The translations under genes were made by a program, and so were the position numbers. Of a DNA stretch of 64,000 bases, positions 50,066 to 60,184 are shown in pieces. The notes below the pieces were generated by a model that was given only the letters and a program-made list of their open reading frames with translations, made no database searches and was not told where the DNA came from. The DNA comes from Cupriavidus necator. Its GTDB lineage: Bacteria; Pseudomonadota; Gammaproteobacteria; Burkholderiales; Burkholderiaceae. The stretch lies in the NCBI RefSeq assembly GCF_013141915.1, contig NZ_SROX01000001.1:992001-1056000 (forward strand). Direction: 5' to 3'. Position 1 is the stretch's first letter. Each line of letters starts with the position of its first letter.

Positions 50066-50094
50066 ACCCCTCGCCCGCTTGCGGGGGAGGGGTG
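50066..50094. repeat. REP-like palindrome, copy 3
   Basis: ACCCCTCGCCCGCTTGCGGG continuing GGAGGGGT, a variant of the element at 5423. With copy 4, 67 bp away, it forms a pair like a BIME in the 368-bp gap after tauY (50005-50372). Confidence 0.7.
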
Positions 50095-50160
50095 GGGAGA
50101 GGGCCAGAGCCCCCACGAAGTGACCCGCCTCGCTACCGCCAGCGCCCGCCCTCACCCCTG

Positions 50161-50189
50161 CCCCTCTCCCGCACGCGGGAGAGGGGAGC
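50161..50189. repeat. REP-like palindrome, copy 4
   Basis: CCCCTCTCCCGCACGCGGGA continuing GAGGGGAGC; nearly the same as copy 6 at 61551. The remaining gap sequence contains no gene. Confidence 0.72.
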
Positions 50190-50372
50190 AAACTACCGGC
50201 GCCTTGCGCTGAAACGGGCCTCACCGGCCCGGCCTTTTGTCAGACCCCCACCGACACCCGAACCAGCCCCCACCGCCTCCACGCCCGGCGCAACGCCGCA
50301 GTATGATGCCCAAGTCTCCCTCCGCGGGAGCATCGCGGCCACGCCCCGGCCGCAGTGCATCAGGAGGCACGC

Positions 50373-51479
50373 TTGGACCCGATCCGGCAGCTACCACCCG
50401 AACCCGCCAGCCCCGGCGACCTGATCGTCGCCCGGCCGGAAGGCCTCTATTGCCCGCCCGGTGACTTCTACATCGATCCCTGGCGCCCGGTCGAGCGCGC
50501 CGTCATCACCCATGCCCATTCCGACCACGCCCGCTTCGGCCATGCGCACTACCTGTGCGCGGCGCCCGGACGCGGCGTGCTGCTGGCGCGCCTGCCCGGG
50601 ATTCACCTGAATACCCTGCGTTACGGCGAACGCATCAGGCACCACGGCGTCACGCTGAGCCTGCATCCGGCCGGGCATGTACTGGGCTCCGCGCAGGTGC
50701 GGCTGGAGCATGGCGGGCAGGTCTGGGTCGCCTCGGGCGACTACAAGCTGGAGGCCGACGGCACCTGCGAGCCATTCGAGCCGGTGCGCTGCGACACCTT
50801 CATCACCGAAAGCACGTTCGGCCTGCCGATCTACCGCTGGCCCGCCCAGGCCACGCTGATGGCGGAGATCTTTGGCTGGTGGCAGGCCAATGCCCGGGCC
50901 GGGCGCGCCAGCATCGTCTACGCCTACACCTTTGGCAAGGCGCAGCGCATCCTGCACGGCCTGCTGCGCCATGCCGGCGCCGACGGCATGCCTGGCCCGG
51001 TGATCGTGCACGGCGCGCTGACGCAGCTCAATGCCGCGTATGCCGAGGCCGGCGTCGAGTTGCCGCCGACGGCGCTGGTTTCCGAACTGCCCGCGCGCAG
51101 CCCGCTGCTGCGCCAGGCGCTGGTGGTGGCGCCGCCGTCGGCGCAGCGCTCGCCGTGGCTGCGTCGCTTCGGCGATGCCTCGGATGCCTTCGCCAGCGGG
51201 TGGATGCAGTTGCGCGGCACGCGCCGCCGGCGCGGCGTCGACCGCGGCTTTGCGTTGTCCGACCATGCCGACTGGCCGGGGCTGCTGCGGGCGATCAGCG
51301 CCACCGGTGCCGGGCGCATCATCGTCACCCATGGCAACGTGCCGGTGATGGTGCGCTATCTGGGCGAACGCGGCTGGCAGGCGCAGGCTTTCGACACCGA
51401 ATACGGCGACGACGATGAGGCCGCGCGCCCGGACGCGCCGGCGTCCGCCGAAGCGGGCGAGGAACAGGGCGCCACATGA
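50373..51479 (+). CDS. Ligase-associated DNA exonuclease (metallo-beta-lactamase / beta-CASP)
   Basis: 368 residues from the TTG at 50373, chosen because AGGAGG lies 5 bases before it; a GTG at 50355 has no ribosome site. Metal-binding motif VITHAHSDHARFGHAHYL (HxHxDH), then LHPAGHVLGSAQV, VWVASGDYKLEADGT (motif with Asp) and GFALSDHADWPGLLRAI near the C-terminus, as in SNM1/CPSF-type nucleases. First of four overlapping genes of a known bacterial DNA-repair module with an ATP-dependent ligase, an Lhr-type helicase and a phosphoesterase. Confidence 0.88.
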   Translation: MDPIRQLPPEPASPGDLIVARPEGLYCPPGDFYIDPWRPVERAVITHAHSDHARFGHAHYLCAAPGRGVLLARLPGIHLNTLRYGERIRHHGVTLSLHPAGHVLGSAQVRLEHGGQVWVASGDYKLEADGTCEPFEPVRCDTFITESTFGLPIYRWPAQATLMAEIFGWWQANARAGRASIVYAYTFGKAQRILHGLLRHAGADGMPGPVIVHGALTQLNAAYAEAGVELPPTALVSELPARSPLLRQALVVAPPSAQRSPWLRRFGDASDAFASGWMQLRGTRRRRGVDRGFALSDHADWPGLLRAISATGAGRIIVTHGNVPVMVRYLGERGWQAQAFDTEYGDDDEAARPDAPASAEAGEEQGAT

Positions 51480-53149
51480 AGGCCTTCGCCGATCTTTACG
51501 CCGCGCTCGACGGCACCACCTCCACCAAGGCCCGGCTGGCCGCGCTGGTCGACTACCTGCGCGCCGCGCCGCCCGCGGATGCCGCCTGGGCGGTCTATTT
51601 CCTGGCCGGCGGCAAGCCACGCCAGATCGTGCCGGTGGCGCTGCTGCGCGACCTGGCGCGGCAGGCCGCCGACCTGCCCGACTGGCTGTTCGAAGAAAGC
51701 TACCAGGCCGTCGGGGATCTAGCGGAAACCATCGCGCTGCTGCTGCCAGAGCCGCAGGACGCCGACCACGCCGGCCTGGCCGAATGGGTCGAGCAGCGCC
51801 TGCTGCCGCTGCGCGGTTTGCCGCCGGAAACGCTGCTGCCGCGGCTCGACGCGCTGTGGCGCCCGCTCGATGCGCATGGCCGGCTGGTCCTGTTCAAGCT
51901 GATCACCGGCGCCTTTCGCGTGGGCGTGTCGCGGCTGCTGGTGACGCGTGCGCTGGGCGAGGTGGCGGGCATCGACCCCAAGCGCGTGGCCGAGCGCATG
52001 GTCGGCTATACCGACCTGTCGGCCCGGCCCGACGCGGCGCGCTTCCTGGCCCTGCTGGCGCCGGAGGATGAAGACGACCGCGCGCTGCGCGCCAGCGGCC
52101 AGCCGTATCCGTTCTTCCTGGCCCACCCGCTGCAGGCCCCGCCGGAGCAGTTCGGCGCCGTGCTGGGCGCGCCCGGCGCGTGGCTGGTCGAGTGGAAGTG
52201 GGACGGCATCCGCGCACAACTGGTGCGGCGCGGCGGCCAGACCTGGCTGTGGTCGCGCGGCGAAGAACTGATTACCGAGCGCTTCCCGGAACTGCAGCAA
52301 GCCGCAGCGCCGCTGCCGGACGGCACCGTGCTCGACGGCGAGATCGTGATCTGGCAGCAGGGCCGGGTGCAGCCGTTCGCGCTGCTGCAACAGCGCATCG
52401 GCCGCAAGACGCTGGGCGCGAAGCTGCTGCGCGAGGCGCCGGCGATCCTGATGGCGTACGACCTGATCGAGTGGCAGGGCGAGGACTGGCGCAGCCGGCC
52501 GCAATCCGAGCGCCGCGCGCGGCTGGAACGGGTGGTGGCCGATCACGTCCACCCGGCGCTGGAACTGAGCCCGCTGGTGGAAGCCGACGACTGGGAACAC
52601 TATGCCCGCCTGCGCGATGCCTCGCGCGAGCTCGGGGTGGAAGGCTTCATGCTGAAGGCGGCCAGCGCGGCCTATGGCGCCGGCCGCACCAAGGATGTCG
52701 GGGTCTGGTGGAAGTGGAAGATCGACCCGTACTCGGTCGATGCCGTGCTGGTCTACGCGCAGCCCGGCCATGGGCGCCGCGCCAGCCTCTATACCGATTT
52801 CACCTTCGCGGTCTGGAACGGCCCGCCGGGCACGCCGGGGCGCGCGCTGGTGCCCTTCGCCAAGGCCTATTCCGGACTGACCGACGCCGAGATGCGCGCG
52901 GTCGACGCCATCATCCGCCGCACCACGGTGGAGAAATTCGGCCCGGTGCGCAGCGTGGAACCGACGCAGGTCTTCGAGCTCGGCTTCGAAGGCATTGCCC
53001 GCAGCGGGCGCCACAAGAGCGGCATCGCGGTACGGTTTCCGCGCATGCTGCGCTGGCGCACCGACAAGCCGATCGAAGAGGCCGACACGCTGGCCACGCT
53101 CGAAGCGCTGCTGCCGGCCGCCGGCACGCCGCGGGAGGATGCGGCATGA
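51476..53149 (+). CDS. ATP-dependent DNA ligase
   Basis: 557 residues, overlapping the exonuclease stop (ATGA). N-terminal helical DNA-binding domain ([40 protein letters not shown]), then the nucleotidyl-transfer domain with motif [14 protein letters not shown] (Lys that takes AMP), motif [13 protein letters not shown], motif [17 protein letters not shown], motif V WWKWKIDP, and a C-terminal OB domain ([16 protein letters not shown]). It seals nicks with ATP. The operon links it to an end-processing nuclease and a helicase. Confidence 0.93.
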   Translation: MKAFADLYAALDGTTSTKARLAALVDYLRAAPPADAAWAVYFLAGGKPRQIVPVALLRDLARQAADLPDWLFEESYQAVGDLAETIALLLPEPQDADHAGLAEWVEQRLLPLRGLPPETLLPRLDALWRPLDAHGRLVLFKLITGAFRVGVSRLLVTRALGEVAGIDPKRVAERMVGYTDLSARPDAARFLALLAPEDEDDRALRASGQPYPFFLAHPLQAPPEQFGAVLGAPGAWLVEWKWDGIRAQLVRRGGQTWLWSRGEELITERFPELQQAAAPLPDGTVLDGEIVIWQQGRVQPFALLQQRIGRKTLGAKLLREAPAILMAYDLIEWQGEDWRSRPQSERRARLERVVADHVHPALELSPLVEADDWEHYARLRDASRELGVEGFMLKAASAAYGAGRTKDVGVWWKWKIDPYSVDAVLVYAQPGHGRRASLYTDFTFAVWNGPPGTPGRALVPFAKAYSGLTDAEMRAVDAIIRRTTVEKFGPVRSVEPTQVFELGFEGIARSGRHKSGIAVRFPRMLRWRTDKPIEEADTLATLEALLPAAGTPREDAA

Positions 53150-55851
53150 ACCCACCCCGCAGCGCGCGCCAGCCGGCGGTGCCTTCCATCGACCCCGCCA
53201 CGCCAGCCGCGCAGCCGCTGACCGTCGGCCAGGGCATGCAGGCGCTGTTCGACGCGCGCGGCTGGGAGCCCTTCGCTTTCCAGCGCGAAGTCTGGACCGC
53301 GATCGCGCGCGGCCAGAGCGGACTGCTCCATGCCACCACTGGCACCGGCAAGACCTATGCGGCATGGCTAGGCGCGCTGATGGCGTTCGCCACCCCGCGC
53401 GCGGCGCCAGCGCACGACAAGCCCGCGCCGCCGCTGACCGTGCTGTGGCTGACGCCGATGCGCGCGCTGGCGGCCGACACCACGCGCGCGCTGCAGGCGC
53501 CGCTGGCCGAGCTTGACGTCGACTGGACCGTCGCGCTGCGCACCGGCGACACCGGCAGCGCCGAGCGCGCGGCGCAGCAGCGGCGCTTCCCCACCGCACT
53601 GGTGACGACGCCCGAGAGCCTGACGCTGATGCTGACGCGCGCCGACGCGCACGACACGCTGCGGCGCGTGCGCATGGTGGTGGTCGACGAATGGCACGAG
53701 CTGCTCGGCAACAAGCGCGGCGTGCAAGTGCAGCTGGCGCTGGCCCGGCTGCGCCAATGGCAGCCCGCGCTGATGGTATGGGGGCTGTCGGCCACGCTGG
53801 GCAACCTGCCACACGCGGCCGACGTGCTGTTGAGCGGCGTCCCCGGCGAGCGGCGCGTGCTGGTGCATGGCCATACCCCCAAGAAGCTGGTGATCGACAC
53901 GCTGCTGCCCGACAACGTCAGCCGCTTCCCGTTTGCCGGCCACCTGGGGCTGTCGATGCTGCCGCATGTGGTGGAAGAACTGGCGCACAGCAGCACCACG
54001 CTGGTGTTCCTCAATACGCGCTCGCAGGCCGAGCTGTGGTACCAGGCCCTGCTCGACGCGCGGCCGGAATGGGCCGGCGAGATCGCCCTGCACCACGGCT
54101 CGCTCGACCGCGCGGTGCGCGAATGGGTCGAGCTGAACCTGAAGAACGGCGCCCTGCGCGCGGTGGTGTGCACCTCCAGCCTGGACCTGGGCGTCGACTT
54201 CCTGCCGGTCGAGCGCGTGCTGCAGGTGGGCTCGCCCAAGGGCGTGGCGCGTCTGCTGCAGCGCGCCGGGCGTTCCGGCCATGCGCCCGGGCGCGCCTCG
54301 CGGGTCACGGTGGTGCCCACCCACAGCCTCGAGCTGGTCGAGGCCGTGGCCGCGCGGCACGCGGTGCAGGCCGGGCGCATCGAGGCCCGCGAGTCGCCCG
54401 ACAAGCCGCTCGACGTGCTGGTGCAGCATCTGGTGACGGTGGCGCTGGGCGGCGGCTTCCGCCCTGAAGCGTTGCTGGCGGAAGTGCGCTCCGCCTGGGC
54501 CTACCGCGGCCTGACCGACGACGAATGGCAGTGGTGCCTGGACTTCGTGCGCCAGGGTGGTGCCACGCTGTCGGCCTATCCGGACTTCCGCCGCGCCGTG
54601 CCCGACGATGAAGGCATCTGGCGCGTGCCGGACGCGGGGCTGGCGCGGCGCCACCGCATGAGCGTCGGCACCATCGTCAGCGACGCCACCATGCAGGTGC
54701 GCTACTGGAGCCGCGCGGGCACCGGCGGCGCTTCGCTGGGCTCGGTGGAAGAAGGCTTTATCGCGCGGCTGGCACCGGGCGACTGCTTCCTGTTCGGCGG
54801 CCGGCTGCTGGAGCTGGTGCGCGTGCAGGAAATGACCGCATTCGTGCGCCGCGCCACGGGCAGGCGCCCGGTGGTGCCGCGCTGGAACGGCGGCAAGATG
54901 CCGATGTCGACCGAACTGGCCGAAGCGGTGATCGACACCCTCGCCGCCGCCGCGGCGGGGCAGCTGGACCCGCGCACCACGCCCGAGCTGCCGCTAATCC
55001 AGCCGCTGGTGGACCTGCAGGCGCAGTGGTCGGCACTGCCCTCGCGCCACACCCTGCTGGCCGAGTCGCTGCAATCGCGCGAAGGCTGGCACCTGTTCCT
55101 CTATCCGTTCGCGGGGCGCTCGGTCCATCTTGGGCTGGGCAGCCTGCTGGCGTGGCGGCTGGGGCAACAGGTGCCCGCCACGTTCTCGGTGGCCGTCAAC
55201 GACTACGGGCTGGAACTGCTGGCGTCGGCGCCGGTGGACTGGGGTCACTGGCTGCCACAGGTCCTGGCCGACGAACGCCGGCGCGACCTGGCCGCCGACG
55301 TGCTGGGCAGCCTCAACGCGGGCGAGCTGTCGTTGCGCCGCTTTCGCGAGATCGCCCGCGTGGCCGGGCTGATCTTCCAGGGCTATCCTGGCGCGCCCAA
55401 GAGCGCGCGCCAGTTGCAGGCGTCTTCGAGCCTGTTCTACGAGGTCTTCCGCAAGCATGACCCCGGCAACCTGCTGCTGGGCCAGGCCGAACGCGAGGTG
55501 CTGATGCAGGAGCTGGATGCGCACCGGCTCGCCGCGACGCTGGAACGGCTGGCGGCGCTGAAGCTGGACCTGCACGCGCTGAAGCGCCCCACGCCGCTGT
55601 CGTTCCCGCTGGTGGTGGAATTCCTGCGCGAGAAGCTCAGCACGGAAAAGCTCGCCGACCGCATCGCACGGATGCTGGCCGATCTGGAACTGGCTGCCGG
55701 CCCGGAGCCTGGCGAGGCTGCGGGCATGCCGGCCGAGGCAGTAGCAGAAGCCGCGCGCTTTGGCATGGCCGACCATGCCGGCCCGTCCGCCCGCAGCGCG
55801 CGCCGACCGCGGCGCCCGCGCAAGCCGTCGAGGCCGTTGCCGCTGCTATGA
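53146..55851 (+). CDS. Lhr-like ligase-associated DEAD/H helicase
   Basis: 901 residues from the ATG that overlaps the ligase stop. Superfamily 2 helicase: motif [19 protein letters not shown], Ia [15 protein letters not shown], Ib [10 protein letters not shown], motif [16 protein letters not shown] (DEWH box), motif [12 protein letters not shown], motif [19 protein letters not shown] winged-helix and a beta-barrel Lhr-core region follow (after about 430). Acts as a 3'-5' translocase in repair together with the neighbouring nuclease and ligase. The short C-terminal tail is basic ([12 protein letters not shown]). Confidence 0.92.
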   Translation: MNPPRSARQPAVPSIDPATPAAQPLTVGQGMQALFDARGWEPFAFQREVWTAIARGQSGLLHATTGTGKTYAAWLGALMAFATPRAAPAHDKPAPPLTVLWLTPMRALAADTTRALQAPLAELDVDWTVALRTGDTGSAERAAQQRRFPTALVTTPESLTLMLTRADAHDTLRRVRMVVVDEWHELLGNKRGVQVQLALARLRQWQPALMVWGLSATLGNLPHAADVLLSGVPGERRVLVHGHTPKKLVIDTLLPDNVSRFPFAGHLGLSMLPHVVEELAHSSTTLVFLNTRSQAELWYQALLDARPEWAGEIALHHGSLDRAVREWVELNLKNGALRAVVCTSSLDLGVDFLPVERVLQVGSPKGVARLLQRAGRSGHAPGRASRVTVVPTHSLELVEAVAARHAVQAGRIEARESPDKPLDVLVQHLVTVALGGGFRPEALLAEVRSAWAYRGLTDDEWQWCLDFVRQGGATLSAYPDFRRAVPDDEGIWRVPDAGLARRHRMSVGTIVSDATMQVRYWSRAGTGGASLGSVEEGFIARLAPGDCFLFGGRLLELVRVQEMTAFVRRATGRRPVVPRWNGGKMPMSTELAEAVIDTLAAAAAGQLDPRTTPELPLIQPLVDLQAQWSALPSRHTLLAESLQSREGWHLFLYPFAGRSVHLGLGSLLAWRLGQQVPATFSVAVNDYGLELLASAPVDWGHWLPQVLADERRRDLAADVLGSLNAGELSLRRFREIARVAGLIFQGYPGAPKSARQLQASSSLFYEVFRKHDPGNLLLGQAEREVLMQELDAHRLAATLERLAALKLDLHALKRPTPLSFPLVVEFLREKLSTEKLADRIARMLADLELAAGPEPGEAAGMPAEAVAEAARFGMADHAGPSARSARRPRRPRKPSRPLPLL

Positions 55852-56555
55852 ACGTCGATGCCCGCACCTTGCAGGACGGCGGCGCGCTGGCCGTGTCGGC
55901 AGCCGGCGAAACCGTGTGGCTGCTGCCTGAACATGCCCTGTGGTGGCCGGCGGCCGGCATGCTGATGGTGGCGGACGTGCATTTCGGCAAGGCCGCGGCC
56001 TTCCGTGCGCTGGGGCAGCCCGTGCCGCACGGCACCACCGGCGACAACCTGGCGCTGCTGACCCGCCTGGTGCGGCAGCTGCCGGTCGATGAACTGGTGT
56101 TCCTGGGCGACTTCCTGCACGCGCGCGCATCGCGCACGCCATCGGTGCTGCAGGCGCTGTACGACTGGCGCCAGGAATTGCCTGCGCCGTTGCGCTGCAC
56201 GCTGGTACGCGGCAACCATGACGCGCGCGCCGGCGACCCGCCCGCGTCGCTCGAGATCGACGTGGTGTCGGAGCCGGCCGTCGCCGGCCCGTTCGCGCTT
56301 TGCCATATGCCCGGCGCTTCGCCGCTGGGCTATGTGCTGGCCGGCCACCTGCATCCGGCCTGTCGCCTGCGCGGCAGCGGCGCCGACAGCCTGCGCCTGC
56401 CGTGCTTCCTGTTCGGGCCGCGCGGCGCCATCCTGCCCGCCTTCGGCGCCTTCACCGGCCATGCCACGGTGCGGCCGCAAGCCGACGAGCGCGCGTATGT
56501 CGTCGGCGGCGGCAAGGTCTGGCCGGCAAGCCCGGCGCGTCAGAACAGGGTATAG
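55848..56555 (+). CDS. pdeM: Ligase-associated DNA damage response endonuclease, calcineurin-like
   Basis: 235 residues, overlapping the helicase stop (ATGA). Metallophosphoesterase motifs in order: [39 protein letters not shown] and [11 protein letters not shown], which hold the two-metal site. PdeM/MPE proteins are Mn-dependent DNA endonucleases coupled with Lhr helicases. The last 16 bases overlap the convergent SDR gene. Confidence 0.9.
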   Translation: MNVDARTLQDGGALAVSAAGETVWLLPEHALWWPAAGMLMVADVHFGKAAAFRALGQPVPHGTTGDNLALLTRLVRQLPVDELVFLGDFLHARASRTPSVLQALYDWRQELPAPLRCTLVRGNHDARAGDPPASLEIDVVSEPAVAGPFALCHMPGASPLGYVLAGHLHPACRLRGSGADSLRLPCFLFGPRGAILPAFGAFTGHATVRPQADERAYVVGGGKVWPASPARQNRV

Positions 56556-57313
56556 CCGCCGTCGATGACGAAGGTATCGCCGGTGTGGTAAGCCGATGCC
56601 GGGCTCATCAGGTAGACCGCGATGCCGGCAAAGTCGCTGCCCTCGCCCCAGCGGCGCATCGGCACGCGCTTGTGCACCATTTCCTGGAAGGCATCGTTGC
56701 CCTGCGCCGCGCTGGTCATCTCGGTCTTGATCCAGCCGGGCAGGATCGAATGGGCACGGATGCCCTTGCGCGCGTACTCGACCGCAAGACCGCGCATCAT
56801 CGAGATCACGCCGCCCTTGGTCGCGGCGTAGTGTTCCGAGCGCGGCGCGCCTTCTATCGCCGCCACCGAGGCCGTGCTGCACAGCACGCCGCCCTCGCCC
56901 TGCACCAGCATCTGCCGGACCGCCGCGCGCAGCGTGAAGAAGGCGCCGTCCAGGTTGACCCGCAGGGTCCGGCGCCAGGCCTCGGTCGCCATCTGGTCGA
57001 ACGGTCCCTTATTGCCGCTGCCAACACCGGCGTTGGCAAAGCAGCCGTCGATGCGGCCCAGCGCCGCCACCGTGCGCGCCATCGCGGCATCCACCGCGTC
57101 CTCGTCGCCCACATCGCAAAGCTCGGCATGCACCTTGCGCCCATGCGCGGCGAGGCGGTCCGCTGCGGCAGCGTTCTTTTCCGCGTTGGTGCCCCAGATC
57201 GCGATATCGGCACCGGCCGCGGCCAGCCCTTCGGCAATGCCCAGGCCGATGCCGCCGTTACCGCCGGTCACCAGTGCCACCTTGCCGGTCAGGTCGAACG
57301 GATGCTTGCTCAT
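56540..57313 (-). CDS. Short-chain dehydrogenase/reductase
   Basis: 257 residues from the ATG at 57311-57313 after GAGGAGA. Classical SDR: NAD(P) motif VALVTGGNGGIGLGIAEGLA, NAG in GCFANAGVGSGNK, catalytic Ser in CSTASVAAIEGAPRSEHY and Tyr/Lys in EHYAATKGGV, with the C-terminal [16 protein letters not shown]. An Asn/Ala at the end of strand 2 (IWGTNAEKN) suggests NAD(H) or NADP use cannot be fixed. Acts on an unknown alcohol or carbonyl. It converges on and overlaps pdeM, so the two are not one operon. Confidence 0.88.
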   Translation of the reverse strand: MSKHPFDLTGKVALVTGGNGGIGLGIAEGLAAAGADIAIWGTNAEKNAAAADRLAAHGRKVHAELCDVGDEDAVDAAMARTVAALGRIDGCFANAGVGSGNKGPFDQMATEAWRRTLRVNLDGAFFTLRAAVRQMLVQGEGGVLCSTASVAAIEGAPRSEHYAATKGGVISMMRGLAVEYARKGIRAHSILPGWIKTEMTSAAQGNDAFQEMVHKRVPMRRWGEGSDFAGIAVYLMSPASAYHTGDTFVIDGGYTLF

Positions 57314-57513
57314 GTCTGTCTCCTCGGATGGTTTTGTCGCTGTCTTGGCCGGATATTGTGGGACGGACCGGCGCAAAAGCTCGTCGTCGGATCAGATGAA
57401 ATTGGACTGCGGCGGGTGAAACAGGACTGGCGCCCTCGTAAGGGCGCAGCGGTTTTACGGGGACCAGGCGCGGGCGGCGGGCAGCCGGGCCCGCGCCGGC
57501 CACGCGATGCGGC

Positions 57514-57585
57514 CTAGCGCAAGCCGAAGAAGCTGAGCACCGCAAGGATAATGACTACGGCCCCAACCAGCCAGACGATATTCAT
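57514..57585 (-). CDS. 23-residue membrane peptide
   Basis: ATG at 57583-57585 with AAGGAGAG directly upstream and a stop at 57514-57516. The peptide is one hydrophobic helix: NIVWLVGAVVIILAVLSFFG followed by LR. The strong ribosome site, the clean TM composition and the charged end argue for a real microprotein. It stands alone, 200 bp upstream of the SDR start on the same strand and divergent from the EF-G-like gene. Function unknown. Confidence 0.7.
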   Translation of the reverse strand: MNIVWLVGAVVIILAVLSFFGLR

Positions 57586-58019
57586 GACAGCTCTCCTTGT
57601 TCCAAAGTCTCGGCGCTGCTGAGGTCGAAATCCGACCGAAGCCGTGACGCAGGGGGAAACGCAATGTCATGGCTTCGCGCCGGCGATATGCATCGCTGAC
57701 AGGAACTCCGCAACAATCGTGCCCTCGCCGGCGGTGCCTTGGGCGACCCTCGCGCGCGCGTTCTGCGCCGGCGCGAGCGATTCAGGCGGGCAGGCCGCCC
57801 CGGGATTACACGGCAGGGTGCGGCCAAATTACAAACACCCGGGAGCAGGCCCGGCGTGCGCCATGTTGCAGTGCGTTAGGTGCGCAGAGCGACTGTCACA
57901 CCACTTGTCGAGGGCGCTGCGCCCAACTTGGCGCAGTGCCGGCCACGCACCTATGTCGCTTCCGCCGAATTTCGCCAATAATGCCCAGAGAGTCATTGCC
58001 GGACGAACCGAGAGCCACC
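57586..58019. other. Intergenic region before the EF-G-like gene
   Basis: 434 bp with the promoter of the membrane peptide at its left end and that of the GTPase at its right. No RNA gene or other ORF with a ribosome site was found. Confidence 0.45.
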
Positions 58020-60083
58020 ATGCACGATAGTCCCGATGCCATCCGCACCGTCGCCCTGCTTGGGCACGCAGGCAGCGGCAAGACCTCGCTGGCCGAGGCG
58101 CTGCTGCATAAGGGCGGTGCGGTGCACACGCCCGGCACCATCGAACGCGGATCCACCGTCTGCGACAACGATCCGCTCGAGCGCAAGTACAAGCGCTCGC
58201 TCAGCGCCGCGGTCGCCCACCTGCACTACCGCGACACCCGCATCTACCTGATCGACACCCCGGGCTACCCGGATTTCTCCGCGCACGCCATCAGCGCGCT
58301 GGCCGCGGTGGAGACCGCGGCCATCGTCATCAATGCGCAGACCGGCATCGAGATGACCACGCGCCGCGCCATGGCGTGGGCGCAGGCGCGCCAGTTGTGC
58401 CGGATGATCATCATCAACGGCATCGACGGCGAGAAGGTGGACCTGCCCGCGCTGCTGGCGGAGATCCAGGAGGCCTTCGGCAAGGAATGCCTGCCCATCA
58501 ACCTGCCGGCCGACCACGGCGGCAAGGTGGTCGACTGCTTCTTCAATCCGGCCGGCGAGTCGGATTTTTTATCGGTCGCCGCCGCGCACGATGCGCTGAT
58601 CGACCAGGTGATCGAGATCGACCCAGAGCTGATGGAGCTGTACCTGGAGCAAGGCGAGGCCATCACCCCGGAACAACTGCACGCGCCATTCGAGCGCGCG
58701 CTGCGCGAAGGCCACCTGGTGCCGATCTGCTTTACCTCGGCCGCCACCGGTGCGGGCATCGACGCCTTGCTGGACGTGTTCGTGCGGCTGCTGCCCAATC
58801 CCACCGAAGGCAACCCGCCGCTGTTCTACCGCTCCACCGGCGAGGACGCCGAGGGCACGGAACAGCGCAAGGCGGTGCGCGCCGAACCGGTGCCGGACAA
58901 GCATCTGCTGGCGCATGTGTTCAAGGTGGTAATCGATCCCTACGTGGGCAAGCTGGCGGTGTTCCGCATCCACCAGGGCACGGTCACGCGCGACAGCCAG
59001 CTCTATATCGGCGAGGGCCGCCAGCCGTTCAAGGTGGCGCACTTGCTGCGGCTGCAAGGCAAGGAAACCCAGGAAGTGCCGCGTGCCGGCCCGGGCGATA
59101 TCTGCGCGGTAGCCAAGGTCGATGAACTGGGCTTCGACGCGGTGCTGCACGACGCCACCGAAGACGGCGATATCCACCTGATCCCGCTGGAGTTCCCCAC
59201 CCCTATCTATGGCCTGGCGATCGAGCCGGCGCGGCGCGGCAACGAGCAGCGCCTGGCCGAGGTCCTGCACAAGCTCAGCGCGGAAGACCCATGCCTGCGC
59301 GTGGAGCATCCGGCCGGCACCAACGAGACCGTGGTGTTCGGCCTGGGCGAGTTCCACCTGCGCTGCGCGCTGGAGCGGCTGACCGAGCAGTACAAGCTGG
59401 AAGTGGCGACCCGCCCGCCCAAGATCGCCTATCGCGAAACCGTCGGCGCCAAGGCCGAGGGCCATCACCGCCACAAGAAGCAGACCGGCGGCGCAGGACA
59501 GTTCGGCGAGGTGATGCTGCGCGTCGAACCGCTGGCGCGCGGCGCGGGCTTCGACTTTGTCGATGCGGTCAAGGGCGGCGCGATTCCCGGGCAGTTCATC
59601 CCGGCTGTCGAGAAAGGCATCCGCCAGGCGCTGGACAGCGGCCCACTGGCAGGGTTCCCGATGCAGGATGTGCGGGTCACCGTGTATGACGGCAAGAGCC
59701 ACCCGGTCGATTCCAAGGAAGTCGCGTTCGCGACCGCGGGGCGCAAGGCGTTTATCGATGCGGTGCTCAAGGCCAGGCCCAGCGTGCTCGAGCCAATCGT
59801 CGATATCGAAGTCACGGCGCCGGGCAACGCCATGGGCGACATCATCGGCGACCTGTCGACCAAGCGGGGCCAGGTCCATGGCACGCGCACCGCGGCCGGC
59901 AACGCAGTGATCGTCGCCGGCCAGGTGCCGCTGTCGGAGCTCAACGACTACCAGTCGCGGCTGAACAGCATCACCGGTGGCCACGGCAGCTATACCATCC
60001 AGTTCAGCCACTACGACAACGTGCCGCCGGCGCAGCAGGAGAAGATGGCGTCGCGGCACAAGGCGCAGCTAGATACGGATTGA
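58020..60083 (+). CDS. Elongation factor G-like GTPase (EF-G2 type)
   Basis: 687 residues. The ATG at 58020 is used because the G1 motif follows soon after; an ATG at 57981 would add 13 residues. Five-domain EF-G layout: G1 LLGHAGSGKTSLAE, G3 IDTPGYPDFSAHA, domain II with VGKLAVFRIHQGTVTRDSQL, domain III LRVEHPAGTNETVVFGLGEF, domain IV HHRHKKQTGGAGQFGEVML, domain V EPIVDIEVTAPGNAMGDIIG. Odd points: G4 reads INGID where EF-G has NKMD, and the switch I RGITI motif is KRSLSA. This is the accessory EF-G-like branch; its role is not well known. Not the main FusA, as no ribosomal genes are nearby. Confidence 0.85.
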   Translation: MHDSPDAIRTVALLGHAGSGKTSLAEALLHKGGAVHTPGTIERGSTVCDNDPLERKYKRSLSAAVAHLHYRDTRIYLIDTPGYPDFSAHAISALAAVETAAIVINAQTGIEMTTRRAMAWAQARQLCRMIIINGIDGEKVDLPALLAEIQEAFGKECLPINLPADHGGKVVDCFFNPAGESDFLSVAAAHDALIDQVIEIDPELMELYLEQGEAITPEQLHAPFERALREGHLVPICFTSAATGAGIDALLDVFVRLLPNPTEGNPPLFYRSTGEDAEGTEQRKAVRAEPVPDKHLLAHVFKVVIDPYVGKLAVFRIHQGTVTRDSQLYIGEGRQPFKVAHLLRLQGKETQEVPRAGPGDICAVAKVDELGFDAVLHDATEDGDIHLIPLEFPTPIYGLAIEPARRGNEQRLAEVLHKLSAEDPCLRVEHPAGTNETVVFGLGEFHLRCALERLTEQYKLEVATRPPKIAYRETVGAKAEGHHRHKKQTGGAGQFGEVMLRVEPLARGAGFDFVDAVKGGAIPGQFIPAVEKGIRQALDSGPLAGFPMQDVRVTVYDGKSHPVDSKEVAFATAGRKAFIDAVLKARPSVLEPIVDIEVTAPGNAMGDIIGDLSTKRGQVHGTRTAAGNAVIVAGQVPLSELNDYQSRLNSITGGHGSYTIQFSHYDNVPPAQQEKMASRHKAQLDTD

Positions 60084-60113
60084 GGGTGCCGGGCTGACGG
60101 CTTGCTCCCCTGG

Positions 60114-60135
60114 CCCTCTCCCAAAGGGAGAGGGG
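60114..60135 (+). repeat. REP-like palindrome, copy 5, after the EF-G-like gene
   Basis: CCCTCTCC-CAAA-GGGAGAGGG-like hairpin, 31 bp after the stop codon, a shorter version of the element at 5423. It may act as terminator between the convergent EF-G-like and boxA genes, though without a T-run. Confidence 0.6.
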
Positions 60136-60184
60136 AAACAACTTGCGTGGGGCTAGCGTAGTCGCTCGCTCTAAAGGCGTTGGT

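Noticed and set aside
50066..50189. Clustered palindromes considered as a CRISPR array
   Set aside because: Only two dissimilar units, no regular repeat-spacer pattern and no cas genes; they match the scattered REP-like element.
56300..57517. Open frame of 405 codons on the plus strand
   Set aside because: Runs antisense through the SDR gene and across pdeM in another frame; no domain.
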